Source: Gordius sp. MW1
Taxonomy: Eukaryota; Nematomorpha; Gordioida; Gordea; Gordiidae
Reading direction: 5' to 3'
Assembly (NCBI GenBank): GCA_964036665.1
Contig: OZ038529.1
Coordinates: 22,702,060-22,766,059, forward strand
DNA length: 64,000 nt
The translations under genes and the position numbers were made by a program. Below, one piece after another: positions 1-11,834 of this stretch (position 1 is the first letter of the stretch; every line of letters begins with the position of its first letter). Below the pieces are notes generated by a model. It did not search any database. It was given only the letters and a program-made list of their open reading frames with translations, and was not told where the DNA came from.

Positions 1-336
1 GTCACCACCTGGTCTAATCCCAAAACCTTTTGACCCCTTGCCAGATGAGACGCCTCCAAAATTGGTTAGATCACTCATGTCCATACTACTACTATCGTTG
101 CATGAAGTACGCTTTTTCTTGACGTTACCCACGTTATTACTACCGCTACTATGTCCTAAGGCTTCGAACGAATGTTGAGAGGGATTACACTTTTTCCTTT
201 CGGCCCCGTTCATCTCTTGATTCCTATTTTTTGAAACGTTCGTGGGATAGCGATTCATGCGGGATTCTGATTTGTCGTCGTGATTTGATTTTAGTAAATA
301 ACTGGCGGGATGATTAATTCCAATGTAACCAGACAT
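1..336 (-). CDS. Unidentified Ser/Asn/Lys-rich protein, N-terminal exon (partial)
   Basis: The frame is open for 112 codons from an ATG at 336-334 to the window edge, with no stop. An in-frame TGA lies two codons upstream of that ATG, so the start is well fixed. The peptide begins MSGYIGINHPASYLL and goes on to a basic, Ser/Asn-rich, probably disordered stretch with a KKKR cluster near residues 73-76 that could be a nuclear signal. I do not recognise the family. It is divergent from the RUN-domain gene starting at 2236, leaving about 1.9 kb between the two starts. It could be the first coding exon of a nuclear regulator, but that is inference. Confidence 0.5.
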   Translation of the reverse strand, partial: MSGYIGINHPASYLLKSNHDDKSESRMNRYPTNVSKNRNQEMNGAERKKCNPSQHSFEALGHSSGSNNVGNVKKKRTSCNDSSSMDMSDLTNFGGVSSGKGSKGFGIRPGGD

Positions 337-1240
337 GTATCATTGCGTGGATCCTTCTTATCCCTACTTGCCATGCATTTGGAATAGAACTATGAACTGC
401 TAAATATAGTTGACATTAAACATTTAAATATGCTTAACGTTGTACACTTAAATAATTTAAAGCTAAAATAATTTTAATAAAGGCTAAAAATTTATAGTAA
501 CCCTATAGAAATTATCCATATATTTGGATTCATTTGTTATGTTATTTAGCTAAGTTAAAATATTTTGTCAGCTTTTCCCATAAAAATGTTAATAAAAATA
601 TTTAAAACAAATTTTTCCCATGACTTTTTACAATTAACATTTATTAAAACTTACCTTTGGGTTAAACGAATTTGAATGTTGTTTAAAGTTAATAACACGA
701 CAATTTGATTTTAATGTCACCAAATTAACATATCTTCCTCCCTCACTATTTCAAAATGTCACAATAAACTCTTCCCCTTTTTTCCTGTCAAAGAGTTTAA
801 TCAACTCACTTGACAAAAAATTTAGCCACGTTCCTGATAATAAGGTGTGAATGCACGATTCAAAACTTAAAAGATACATCAAGTAACGTTAGAAATGCCA
901 TATGTATGCCCCTCTGTCTCTCTTCACAAAAAGAGTCAAACAAACAATGGAACTGTCCTTTATTATTGTTTCACTGGGAATTTGCGAGAGAAGTCGTCTA
1001 GGAAATACTCTATTCCTCCCCCCTATATACAGATCCCATTTCATCCATTGTTTTACAGAGTAGACGACTTTTCTAACATGGGGTTATCTAACCCCCCACC
1101 TCAGGTTGATGACACAGGGTTAAAAAAAACGATTTTAAAATAACTGTAACGTCGAAATCATCAACAACACTAAATTTTCTAGCTTGAATCGTGATTTACC
1201 TTGCGTTGATAGTAAGAGCGCATTTATAACAGATAAGATC

Positions 1241-1346
1241 CAAGGGCATAGCTAGGAGGCAGCTACCCCCCCCCCACCCCCATTCCGTTTTAAAATTATA
1301 TATTTCTTCCTCCTCCTTGATTCTAATCTTGGCTACGTCCCGAATG
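1241..1346. mobile_element. Family A MITE (GGGCGTAGCCA ends), degraded
   Basis: Inverted ends resembling CATGGGCGTAGCCAG enclose C-runs and an AT-rich centre; both ends carry several substitutions. No clean target-site duplication is visible. Confidence 0.55.
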
Positions 1347-1797
1347 AGCTTTAAAGATCATGTGACATTTAGACAAACTTCGTGGAGATAGAATATAATG
1401 ACTTGACTATTTTTCTTTTATTTTTTGTTTTCGATTAAAAATGTATTATTTTAAGTTATTAGAATTCTGAAAAATATCACTTTAAATTTTTATCGTAGGA
1501 ATTATGAATTTATTCGATACATAATGATAGAATCGAAAAATTATTGATCTAACGGTATTAAATTGAATTCACTTATGTATTGCTAAGTTGTAACGGCAAA
1601 AGTCATAAAGGTTTTAATATTCAGATGACATTTACAACGTTTGACATTGTTATGACATGGCAAAGATGACACCGAGAGAAAGATAATAACATTTTAAAAG
1701 TGGTTTTTCGACATTTATTTGATATGTTTTATAGAAACAATAATAACATTAAGAAATTGATTTAACAAACTTAAGGTCAATCTTTTATTGCTTAAAA

Positions 1798-1869
1798 CAT
1801 GGGCGTAGCCAGGGGGGGGGGGGCAAGGGGTCACCCATTCCTAGAGTTCCAATCCTGGCTACGCCCATA
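1798..1869. mobile_element. Family A MITE, short internal-deletion form
   Basis: A 72-bp copy with both inverted ends and a G12 run but almost no interior. Flanks GCTTAAAA and CCTTAAAA agree at 7 of 8 positions, fitting an 8-bp target-site duplication. Confidence 0.75.
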
Positions 1870-2235
1870 CCTTAAAAATATATTCCCAATATTTTGGCTG
1901 CAATTAAATTAAATCTCGAAAATGATAATATAACAATTTTTTCTAACAATTTTTAAAATGTTAAGTTGCCGATAGATTTTAAAGATCTTGCACGATAAAT
2001 AAAAAGTGGTGATCGTTTTTATTTATCGATTTTTCATCATTTCTCTACGTACAATAGATTGACCATTCTCCTTTTTTTACGGTCCACAACGTAATTTTTT
2101 GCATTTTTATTCAGGCTCCGTACCCCTAAAGTCATTTTCCCTAGCATGGCAGAGTTTAGAAATTTGCTATAATTTTTGACCACACACGCAAAAATATAGT
2201 TGATTTTTTGGGGTTTAAGATGACATAGAAGCTCC

Positions 2236-5200
2236 ATGGAATTGTTACAAACCCTAAAGACATCCGCTTGTTTTAGTCCTACCAATTCTAATAATATTCC
2301 CCCCGCATCCGAGCAGCTGATGTCTGTGAGACATAGTTTAGAACAAGCTAGGATCCATCGGAAAAATTTATTGATGATTTGCAGGTAAATCGCAAAATTC
2401 ATAAATATTTTATTTCTAATATAAAATTCACATTCCAAAATGATCTTTTATTTCTACACGTTTAAGTAGCTTAGCTTAATTAACTTTTATTGATGGATTC
2501 ATTAATAAAAGGGGAAAAAGTGGGTATTAATAATTGAAAATTTTAATTTTTATAATTTTAATTTAATTTAAAAAAATTTTAAAAAACGATTTTTTATAAA
2601 AAAAAAAACCCTAATTTTGCCTATATTTTAGTAAATAAATGTAAAAATAAGATTTCATAAATAATTTATGCAATTATCTTAATGTTGTGGTATACTCAGT
2701 TTATCGGTTCATGAACTCGTCGAAAAATATCAAGATGTTATGCTAGTGGATGAATCCATGTCGGAATTGCATAATTTACTCGCTATTTTAGAAAATGTTT
2801 TAAGACATCGACTAAAAAGTAAAAGTTTTTTGATTCATTAAAATTCAAAAAATATTTTCATTTTATCTTTTAACATTTATTATTATTATTATTTGTTGGT
2901 TTTGGAGGTCGAAAGTGTTGGTTCGGATATGAAGAATCATTATACTATTGGGATTATGTAAAAGAAATCAGTGAAAATATCGGTAATGGCAATTCTTCCA
3001 TTGTACTCACCGAAAATTTGGGGTATAAATCGTCAAGAGCTAAAGTAAAAATAACATTAATTTAATAAATCATTTTCCAAAATTAATGTTTTAAATTATT
3101 TTATTGCTTTGTATGTAACCTACTTTCTATGTTAAAATATTCGTGAATTTGGACAGTAATTGAGCTGTAAAATATTTACTTTAACACTTGATATCATTTT
3201 ATGATCCAATCGCGTTAAACATATTCCTTTATTTATTGATTTGCCATACCCATATCAATGAATGCAATGCAATTCATAGGCTGACCCTCATTATGAAAAA
3301 GACTTGCCTAATCATGTCCTCTTTAGTCCTTACCCGCTTTTTTATAATAAAATTCTAAAATTTTAGATATTTCTGAATTGTCAATATGTAATTTTTTAAT
3401 ACACCCCATCCGCCTAGCAATTTATTTTCTATTTATCCATATATAAAGTCCTAGTTAAATTAAAATTTAAATATTTCATATTTTCTAAATTTGGTGAATA
3501 CGAATTTATAATACATGTATCAGGGTAGAGCATGGATAAGAATGGCGTTGGTGGAGAAAAGGTTACATACATACTTGTACGAAACGAAAAAGTATCGACA
3601 AATTACAAAGTAAATTTCCATTGATAGGTATAAATCTAATTCCCATCTTTTTCCTTTTTTTATCCAAGATTCTATTATGCCAAAGGAGCTTTCATGCTGA
3701 GTGCTGAATTGGGGACTTTAGCTAAGCTTGTGGAACAACTTAAAAATGTGGATTTCAAGTTTGTCTTATACATGGGCGAGCCAGGGGGTGGCAGAGAGGG
3801 GCGGCTGCCCCCCTCTAAATCCAAAAATTTGTTGAAATTTATTAAAATTATGGCTAACAATTCAAAAATGATCATTTTTCCCCTCCCTAAAGCATATTGC
3901 CCCCCTCTGGTTACAATCCTGGTTACGCCCATGTTCTAAAATGATATTTAAGATTCTCATCTAAATTTATAGCGATATTTTGATACTTATTTTGAAATGT
4001 TAGTTAAAAATAACATAAAATTGGCTAAAAAATGCTATGCTGATTAAATTTTTTTATAAATTCTAGTTTATGCTTGAGGGATAGCGATTTGGAGATTGGG
4101 GAATATCATACGATTGATTACACTCCCTACTTAAAGCAACTTAGAAAGTACTAAACATTGCCAATAAATATTATATTTGCAATAATTATCGTACCTAATT
4201 ATGAACTCAAATCAATAATTGGTATAAAAATTTCAATTTAAAAAGCATATAAGTCATTTCATTTACGTGTGTTTTCTAAATTTGAGTGGCATTATTATTA
4301 TATGAAAAAATAAATGCTTGATGTCGCAATTTTCCAGCCACCATTAAAATAAAATCCCAATTTCTAACTAAGTTAAAATCTTTTCACTAGAGGTGGTAGA
4401 GCTATGTTTTTAAATTACTTACAACATGTTTTGGTGACAAAGTGATAACTTAGTGTTGGAAGATGACATATCGGACGACAGTTCACAGCATTTATGGTCG
4501 AGGTCAGGAACGGCGACTACTTTATTGCTAAATGCGACACCTGTTACAACCGCTGCTAATTGCGACGAAGATGAATATGAAAGTGGAATAGGAGCTGAAG
4601 AGCAGCAACAAGCTCCACTCATTTTTAGTACTAATGCCATGATGGACAAAGAGGAAAATCCTTGGAAATATTTGTTTTACAAGATGGAAGAAATGTACAA
4701 GAAAGCCGCCTGTCAGAAGGTAACATAAAATTCTCTTAAATTATATCAATTTTATAGTTCATGCCCCCCCCCCCAAATCATTGTCAAATTTATTGTTTCA
4801 TCCTTTAAAACGACAGCTCGAAAAACTTGTTTAAAATTGGGGCAGCAAATGTATTTTTTTATGCTAGCTGTTAAGGGTTTATGAAAGAATTTATCTTCTT
4901 CTTTATCAGTTATTTGGTCCCACATTCGTGGGATTTGTTTTGATAAGTTTCTTCCATCTTGACCGAGTGAGTGCCATCTCTTGACTAATCTTTTTTGTTT
5001 TCATTACTTTATCGACTTGCCCTTTCCACGTGACACGAGGTCGTCCTCTTCCTCTCTTCCCCGGTACCTCCATGTCCAGTACTTTTCGATTCATGTCATC
5101 CGTGTCCCTTAGATATGTCCATACCACCTTAGCCGAGTTTCGTTATTCATGTCCGCCATAGGTTAAATACCCATTTTTGTAATGAGAAAGTCATTCGTCA

Positions 5201-8200
5201 TATGGTCGAGCTTAGTATATCCCAAGCTCCACCGTATCATTCTCATCTCTGTGGCTTGTAAGAGCTTTCCTTCCGTGGTGTTTAATGCCCATGTTTCACT
5301 TCCATAGGTAACACCGGTCTTACGATGGATTTGTAAGCTTTGCTCTTCAACTATATTGGCATTTACTTGTCGCACATTACACCGAATATACTTCGCCATT
5401 TAAGCCATCCTTTTTGGATCCGGGCATTGACATCTTTTGCGCAACCGCCCACTTGATGTAGCATCGAGCCGAGGTATGTAAACCTGTCTACTTTTAGATG
5501 GTCATCCAACGATGGGGTCTTGTACCGTTCATTTACATGTATACCGTTTTTTGACCGTTAACCTTTAAACCATATCCAGCTAAGCGCTTTGACCACTTTT
5601 CGGCTTCTTCGAATACTTTCTCCCTTGTTTCCTTGCATAGTACTATATCATCGGCATATAGCATACACCATGGCGATGGCTTTTGAATGTCCCTCGTTAT
5701 CGTGTCTATAATTATATTAAATAAAAAGGGACTTAAAGCAGATCCTTGATGTAATCCAATTTTAACCCGAAAAGGTTTAGAGTCTCCAACTGTCGTCCTA
5801 ACGCAAGATTTGAGGCTTCATAAATATTTTTTATAAGCCGTATATATGCGTCAGGGATATTTTGTTTCCTCAGGCACCACCATATTAATCGCGGGGGACC
5901 GTGTCATAAGCTTTCTCCAAATCGATAAAAACCATATGTAGGTCTTTCCTCTTTTCACCATACTTATCCATCATTTGTCTTAGTGCGAAGATAGGGTCGA
6001 TTGTGGATTTGCCGGCCACAAATCCGAATTGATTAGCCGATATTTTCACCTCGTTTTTCAGCCTTGATACTAAGATCCTTTCCATATCAAGGAGTGGCAA
6101 GTTAGCTTGATACCTCTGTAATTGCCACAGTCTTGAGGGTCTCCTTTGCCTTTAAATAAGGGTATAGTCGTGCTTGCTCTCCACTGATTAAGAATTCGCA
6201 CTTCCACCAATATCTTGTTAAGGAGGTTCGTCAGGGTGGTGACTCCTTCTTCATGACATCCGAGCAATGCTTTCATAGGAATTATATCTACACCATTCTT
6301 TTCCTTTTTGCATCTTGTTCATTTGTGTCCTAACTTCATCCTCCTGAAAGAGTTCGACCATACTTATATTTGGCTCAATTTTGGGAAGGGAATCCTTGTC
6401 ATTTGCAATATTCATAAGTTTCTTAAAATATCCTTTCCACCGTTCCATCACTTCTTTCGGCTTTAATAAGTTTTGACCCTTCTCGTTTTTTACTATTTTA
6501 AGAACTCCGACATCGCGACTTTCTTCTCCCTTATCATGGCCAATTTGTACATAAGCCTATCGCTTCCTTTATGATCCAGTTTGTTTGCCATCTCAGTGTA
6601 GGCGGCATTCTTCGCTATTGCAACGGCCTTTTTTGCGGCCCTCTTTGCGTCCCTATACTCTTGATAATCCTCCGACTTTTTTGATTTATGCCACCGTCTA
6701 TATAGATTTTTCTTTCTTTCGATGAAATCTTTAACCGATTGATCCCACCACCATAGTTCTGTATTCATAGTTTTGCCTCCTTTGGACTGTCCTAGAACAC
6801 GAATTGCTTTTTCCTTAATGTCCTTAGATAGCGTCTCCCTTGCACCCAAGAGTGAGGAGGCTTTTTGCTGGTATTTTTTGTTAGTCGACATATCCTTTAG
6901 CCTTTCATATCGAATTCGAGGTTCATAGACCTTTCTTCTTTCTGGAAATACCCTTCTATCAAGATCTGTAACAAGGGGACGATGTTGCCTGGCGATTTCT
7001 TCTCCCGGTATTACTTTGCAATCCTTGATACTCCATAAGTCCTTTCGCCGTATAAGCAAATAGTCAATTGACTAAAATGCTTCCCACTTCTATAGGTCAC
7101 AAATATGATCTTCGCGTTTTTGAAAATAGGTGTTAACGATCGCCATGTCATATGCTTGGGATACTTGAAGAAGTTTTTCCCCTTCTTTGTTCTTCAGACC
7201 ATGCCCATAGCCTCCATGATTGCGTTTATACCCGAGGCGATCTTCCCTACGTGAGCGTTGAAATCTGCCCCAATAATTAGCTTTCTTCCTGTCCTATTCC
7301 TTGTATTTCCTTTCCAATATATCGAAGAATATGTCGTTCTCTGATTCTATGCACCCAATTGGGGAGCATACGCGCACATAACGGTTAGGAGGCCCCTTTG
7401 ATCCGCAATCTTCACCCACATTAGCCTGTCGAAACAACGCTTGACTTCCACCACCTTGTCCTTGAACGATTCGATAAGAACGATACCGACCCCATTTCTA
7501 CGACTTTGACCCACTGTAGAAAAGCTCTTCTCTTAATTCCCGAGCTTTCTTGCATTCCACCTCGTCTCTTGTAGGCAGGCGATGTGTACCTTTCTTCTTT
7601 TTAGCATTTGTGCTACCTCGATGCTCTTCCCCATCCGTTCTCACATTCCAGCACGTTATTGGGTTTATAAAAGAAATTATTACAATTTTTAATAAATAAA
7701 AGTCTCATTACATTTTTTTATATATTAGTTTATACATATAAAATATTTTCACAGTTTTCCCCGCTAAAGTATCCGTACGGTGAAAATTATATAAGTGCTA
7801 ATTGGATAAATAGTATCTTTAAATGATAGTGACCACGACATTTGAATACATAATATATTATTTATGATGAGTTTAGCTTTAAAAACTTAATTAAATTTGT
7901 AAAATATCTAGAAGGAAATGGGCAGGACATATGCTTATTATTTTAATATTCAAATATTGTAGCGCTTGAGATAGACAAAAAGTTGACTCAAATGTTAACA
8001 AAAGGTTTCCTACGCCATTTAGACGCATATCAGCCCATTTGGACTAAAGCCATACCTGGGTTATATAGTGTAAAAAATTAAAAGCTCTATTGCAATAACA
8101 CATGTGCAGAAGAATATTTAAATAAGATTATGCTTTAAATTAATTATATATGTGTTGAACAACGCTTAAATGGTATTTTTTAATTAAAGGAAGTGTTTAT

Positions 8201-9432
8201 CACTTAAACGTTTTGACATTATATAGAGATTACAAAATAGCATTATTTTATATAACTTTTATAAAGATAAAATGTCCGTTATATTTATTGTGATGACAGA
8301 AAAAGATGGAACAGCTTTTGGACGAAAGAGATAAGAAAATGGAAGTTATTATCAAACACAACGATATACTATCGTCAGCTCTGAAAAATCTAGGCTTTCA
8401 AAATACGATCGAGAGTAAACAAATCGATGGAGTCATCAATGGGTTAGAAAATTTACTGTAAGTTCATTCTATTTATTGAGCATTATTGATAACTTAACTA
8501 TACATGAGCATAGTTTGTTTAAAGTGGATATAAAATTATGGACTTTAGCCCTTGTCTCCTCTTCTTTATTATATGTTTATTTTTTTTTGAATTAGTACAG
8601 AGATCGAAAATAAAAAGGTTGAAATGGCGAGAGATTGTTCGCCACGTTCAATTTTGAAATTTGATTATGAACAACACCAAAGTTCGCATCATTTTGAAGA
8701 CCTACGATTGCAACAAAATTGTTTTGAAGACGAATTCGTTACTAAAGAAGAGGAAAGAACCAACGATACTAAAATACCTTTATACATTTTAAACAAAAAT
8801 AAACATGGATTTGAAAGTAATTTCGCTCTAAACAATTTCGAAAAAACTCACAGAATTTCAAGCCTCAACGATATACTTGATCAGAATTTAGTCCAAAATT
8901 TTCGTTCGACATTCGTTAATCTTCATGATGGAAAGTATAAGATAAAATGAATCTTTTATCTCTATATATTTGAATTATTTTTCTATTTTTTGACTACTGT
9001 ATTTGAATATGGGTTACAATTAAAGTCTTAGACTCCTTTAATATGCTTTTGGCAAATATAGTCATTAATAAGATTAATGTAAGAAGTAAACAACTCAACC
9101 CAAATATTTATAATCATTAATAATAAAATATAATCCCCATACTAAGATTATCAAATTTTGGCAACAATTCCATGGTAAAATCACATACCTACGGTACAGA
9201 CCTCACTTTGTACGATTTGGTAAACGAAAATTTTCGACTTAGAAGTGTAGCAAGTAGCGAGACGACTGATTCAAATTCAGGGGAAGAAGCTAAAGACGAA
9301 ATGTGGCTGGGCGATAGGAAAGTGGGTAGTGATATAACCAAAAGTATTTCATGTCACATGATGGCTTCATTCATTAAACAAAGATTAAAAGATGTGGATT
9401 ACCTATATCAGAGTCGGGAATTAGATCATTAA
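2236..9432 (+). CDS. RUNDC3: RUN-domain protein, RUNDC3-like (10 exons, 573 aa)
   Basis: Exons: 2236-2384, 2700-2818, 2908-3044, 3524-3609, 3669-3758, 4067-4147, 4443-4719, 8300-8457, 8596-8934 and 9147-9432. All junctions are GT-AG and all phases close, giving 573 residues. The N-terminus has RKNLLMICSLSVHELVEKY, like RUNDC3 RKNLITVCRFSVKTLLEKY. The RUN domain (about residues 40-221) follows with RHRLKS, YWDYVKEI, GRAWIRMALVEKRL, FYYAKGAFML and IDYTPYLK; the last motif separates RUNDC3 from RUFY proteins. After an acidic/polar linker comes ENPWKYLFYKMEEMYKK and a short coiled coil (about residues 290-345), as in RUNDC3A/B. The C-terminal 230 residues are not recognisably conserved. Known family members act in neurons with Rap-type GTPases and vesicle traffic. 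If the donor at 8935 is skipped, exon 9 reads through to a stop at 8950, giving a shorter end. The intron 4720-8299 carries an antisense LINE. Confidence 0.85.
3771..3933. mobile_element. Family A MITE in a RUNDC3-like intron
   Basis: Full-length copy with inverted ends CATGGGCGAGCCAGG and TTACGCCCATG. It begins only 12 bases after the splice donor at 3759, so nearly all of this small intron is MITE. Confidence 0.75.
4880..7680 (-). mobile_element. Non-LTR retrotransposon (LINE), 5'-truncated and decayed
   Basis: Read on the minus strand, fragments of one polyprotein follow in order: an endonuclease-like part (about 7650-7080), a linker (7059-6493), a reverse transcriptase with VFIDLEKAYDTVPRD (about 5900-5960) and the catalytic YADDIVLCKE (about 5640-5660), then a C-terminal part with GSETWALN, EMRMIRWSLG and KRGRGRPR down to 4906. 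This order and the C-terminal motif set suggest an RTE/Proto2-like clade; the clade is uncertain. The frame is broken several times, as the open frames end and restart at about 5399, 6100, 6276, 6451 and 7059. It lies antisense within a RUNDC3-like intron and is not likely to be mobile. Confidence 0.85.
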
Positions 9433-9671
9433 TAGAAAGAATGATTACCATGAGATTTATATTAATAAACACCAATCAACGAATGTATCAGGGAATCAAG
9501 CACGTTTCCTTTTAATTCTTGGAGCTTACATAAAACGCTGCTATTTATTAATATTACACTAGCTTTTATAATTTGCTCGCTCTTGTCTCAAGCTCTCGTA
9601 TATTATTTATTTTTATACGCGTTAAATTAATAAATTTTGGAATTCTATAATTTGTATACGATTGTCATTCG

Positions 9672-9834
9672 AATGGACGTAGCCAGTATTGGACTTAGAG
9701 GAAGGAAATAGTGCTTTAGGGAGGGGTAAAATGATATTTTGTAAAATTCGAATCATAATTATGTAAAATTTTAAGATTTTTTAGATCTATGGAGGGGAGT
9801 CGCCCGTCCCTGCCACCCAAGGACTACGCCCATA
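9672..9834. mobile_element. Family A MITE
   Basis: Inverted ends ATGGACGTAGCCAG and GACTACGCCCAT enclose the usual GGGG...CCCC-edged AT-rich core. The flanks GTCATTCG and TACATTCG are similar at 6 of 8 positions. Confidence 0.7.
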
Positions 9835-9855
9835 TACATTCGTTAATAATAGAAC

Positions 9856-10323
9856 CATAGACTAGATAGACTGCTCATCAACGCACAAAATGTGTACACT
9901 TAAAATTTGTACCCTTTTTCCACCATTTTGATGTGAACATGGTAAAGTGATGATCATATAGAAATTAGTAATTTTATCAAATTAAACATTCTTAAAAAGG
10001 TAAATAAAAAAATGTTGAATTGGGTAGTTATCAAAAACAGCATTTTAAAATAAATATCATTTAAAAAATACATAAAAATTAAAAATGTAAAAACTGCGAT
10101 TAAAGTTTGTTTAATAATATAGTATAGCGCCATCAGTATTTTGTATAATATTAATTTATTGACGTTCGTTTTAATTTATAAACTAGTGAGCAAGGTAAAT
10201 TGACTGTTATAGGGCAAAATTACATGGTTAAAATACACAAGTTGCACTCTTCAAAATGGAGGAAAATTTGACACACAATTAACCATATGCAACATATGGC
10301 ATGAGCAGTCCATCTAGTCTATG
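9856..10323. mobile_element. Family C MITE (CATAGACTAGATAGACTGCT ends), hAT-like
   Basis: A 468-bp AT-rich element whose terminal CATAGACTAGATAGACTG is repeated inverted at the right end (about CATCTAGTCTATG). The flanks AATAGAAC and ATTAGAAC match at 7 of 8 positions, consistent with an 8-bp hAT duplication. A second copy lies at 41711-42095. Confidence 0.7.
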
Positions 10324-10367
10324 ATTAGAACATAGATGTTTATTATATTTGTTATTGAGAAGTGGTA

Positions 10368-10460
10368 GTGTTGGATTGATAAATTGAGTAAAGGGAAATG
10401 GAATTTGACATTTCGGCTGCAGAAGCCTATCTTCAGGTAATAAAAATAAAAAGTGGAGAT
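10368..10460 (-). ncRNA. Hammerhead-ribozyme-like motif in a repeat
   Basis: On the minus strand, positions 10437-10407 read CTGAAGA, a stem (GGCT/AGCC) with a 5-base loop, then GAAA and TGTC. This is the order of a type-I hammerhead core (CUGANGA, stem II, GAAA, cleavage triplet). The segment is flanked by TTTATCAATCC-like sequence, shared with the motifs at 34.2 and 61.7 kb. Such motifs are known in terminal repeats of Penelope-like elements. There are extra bases between the GA and stem II, so activity is uncertain. Confidence 0.5.
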
Positions 10461-11120
10461 CAAATCACAAAATAAAGCCCGTCCAGCACAAAGATTTAAC
10501 TAAATTCACAAGTTTACCTGCCCACACAACGCTTTAAATATTTTAAAAAAAATTAAGTAAGATCTAGAAATTGTAAAGTACAATACAATTTTCTTTTTTT
10601 AAATTTATGTCAGTCTTATATGCATGGAAACGGGGATATTAGTTAACGAAGGGAAGTGTAACAACACTATGAAGGGCACATAGGAATGCTAAAAATCGTA
10701 GCATAAAAGTTGCTCACGTTTCGTATACACTTTGCTTTAAGGTTTTAAATAAGAGTTAGAATAACTTTTAAGTTAGAGTAAAACCTGTTTTAGAAATGAG
10801 GGGTCTTTCTTATTTGGATTTTTGTCCTAATTTATGCTTCCTTCCCCAACCTATCAATATTTCATTATATCCTTGGTACTGGGCCATTCTGGTTCTAAAT
10901 AACAGAACCCTTTCCATCTTTCTCACTTTATTGCTTATATTAGACAAATTTATTATATTTTATAAAAAGAGTTTGTATATAACTCAAAATTTTACTTTTG
11001 ACCTATAAGGCTTTGGGGAAATAAGTTTTTTTATTCTCGTGTTGATTCCCTCTTATAATGATGATATATTTAAGTTTATCGAAAGAATATTCAGAGGAAG
11101 AAATTAATAAAAATCCTAAT

Positions 11121-11284
11121 GCGTGTAGCTCGTATTGGAATTAGAGGGGGCCATAATGATATCGGGATGGACAAAATAATTATATTTTGAAACTTAGCCT
11201 TTATTTTAATGGATTTCAGATAATTATTAGGATTAAAAGGGGCAGCCGCCCCTCCCTATTCCCCCCCCCCTAGTTACGCCCATG
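11121..11284. mobile_element. Family A MITE
   Basis: The left end is eroded (GCGTGTAGCTCG); the right end TAGTTACGCCCATG is intact. The core carries GAGGGGGCC and CCCCTCC arms typical of the family. Confidence 0.6.
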
Positions 11285-11834
11285 ATGATTCTTCAAAATC
11301 AAATCAAATCAGACTTCTCTGTGGAGATTTATGGAATTTGAAAACTAAATCTTTAAAAATAACCAAGTTATCCTTGGAAATTCATTAAATATCAGAGTCA
11401 CTATTTGTACTTGACCGACATAAAAATGGCGAACCTTTTCTGTCTAAATGGAAAATGTTGTATTGAAAGCTAAGTAAATATAGGTTTTAAGCAATCAGTG
11501 ACTGTAATAGTATTTTTATTCAGTATCAAAAAACTTTATTTTTAATTAATCGAATATACATAATTAATTTTAATATGGTGCGAAATTTATTAGCCCTTTC
11601 TCTTAAATTAATAAGGCATTTTTTATAATTATAACAGAAACCCCAAAAATCATCTATATGTTAGCTCAAAATAAGGAAAAACAAAAAATGTTACCATAAT
11701 AATTTTTTCTGATATGATTTGATGTAAATTTCCTTTTTAGAACCACAAACTTTTTATGCGAGTTACAAACGGAATAGACAATATGTCCATACATTTTTTG
11801 TATTTTTGACCATTTTAAGAATTATATAAACAGT

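Larger units (their letters stand above)
337..2235. other. Intergenic region between divergent genes
   Basis: AT-rich spacer between the minus-strand gene and the RUNDC3-like gene. It holds two copies of the GGGCGTAGCCA MITE family (listed separately) and no exon I can support. Promoters for both flanking genes are expected here, but I see no convincing core element. Confidence 0.5.

Noticed and set aside
2037-2438. 133-codon minus-strand frame
   Set aside because: It is the opposite strand of the first RUNDC3-like exon (2236-2384), which has family similarity and in-phase splicing.
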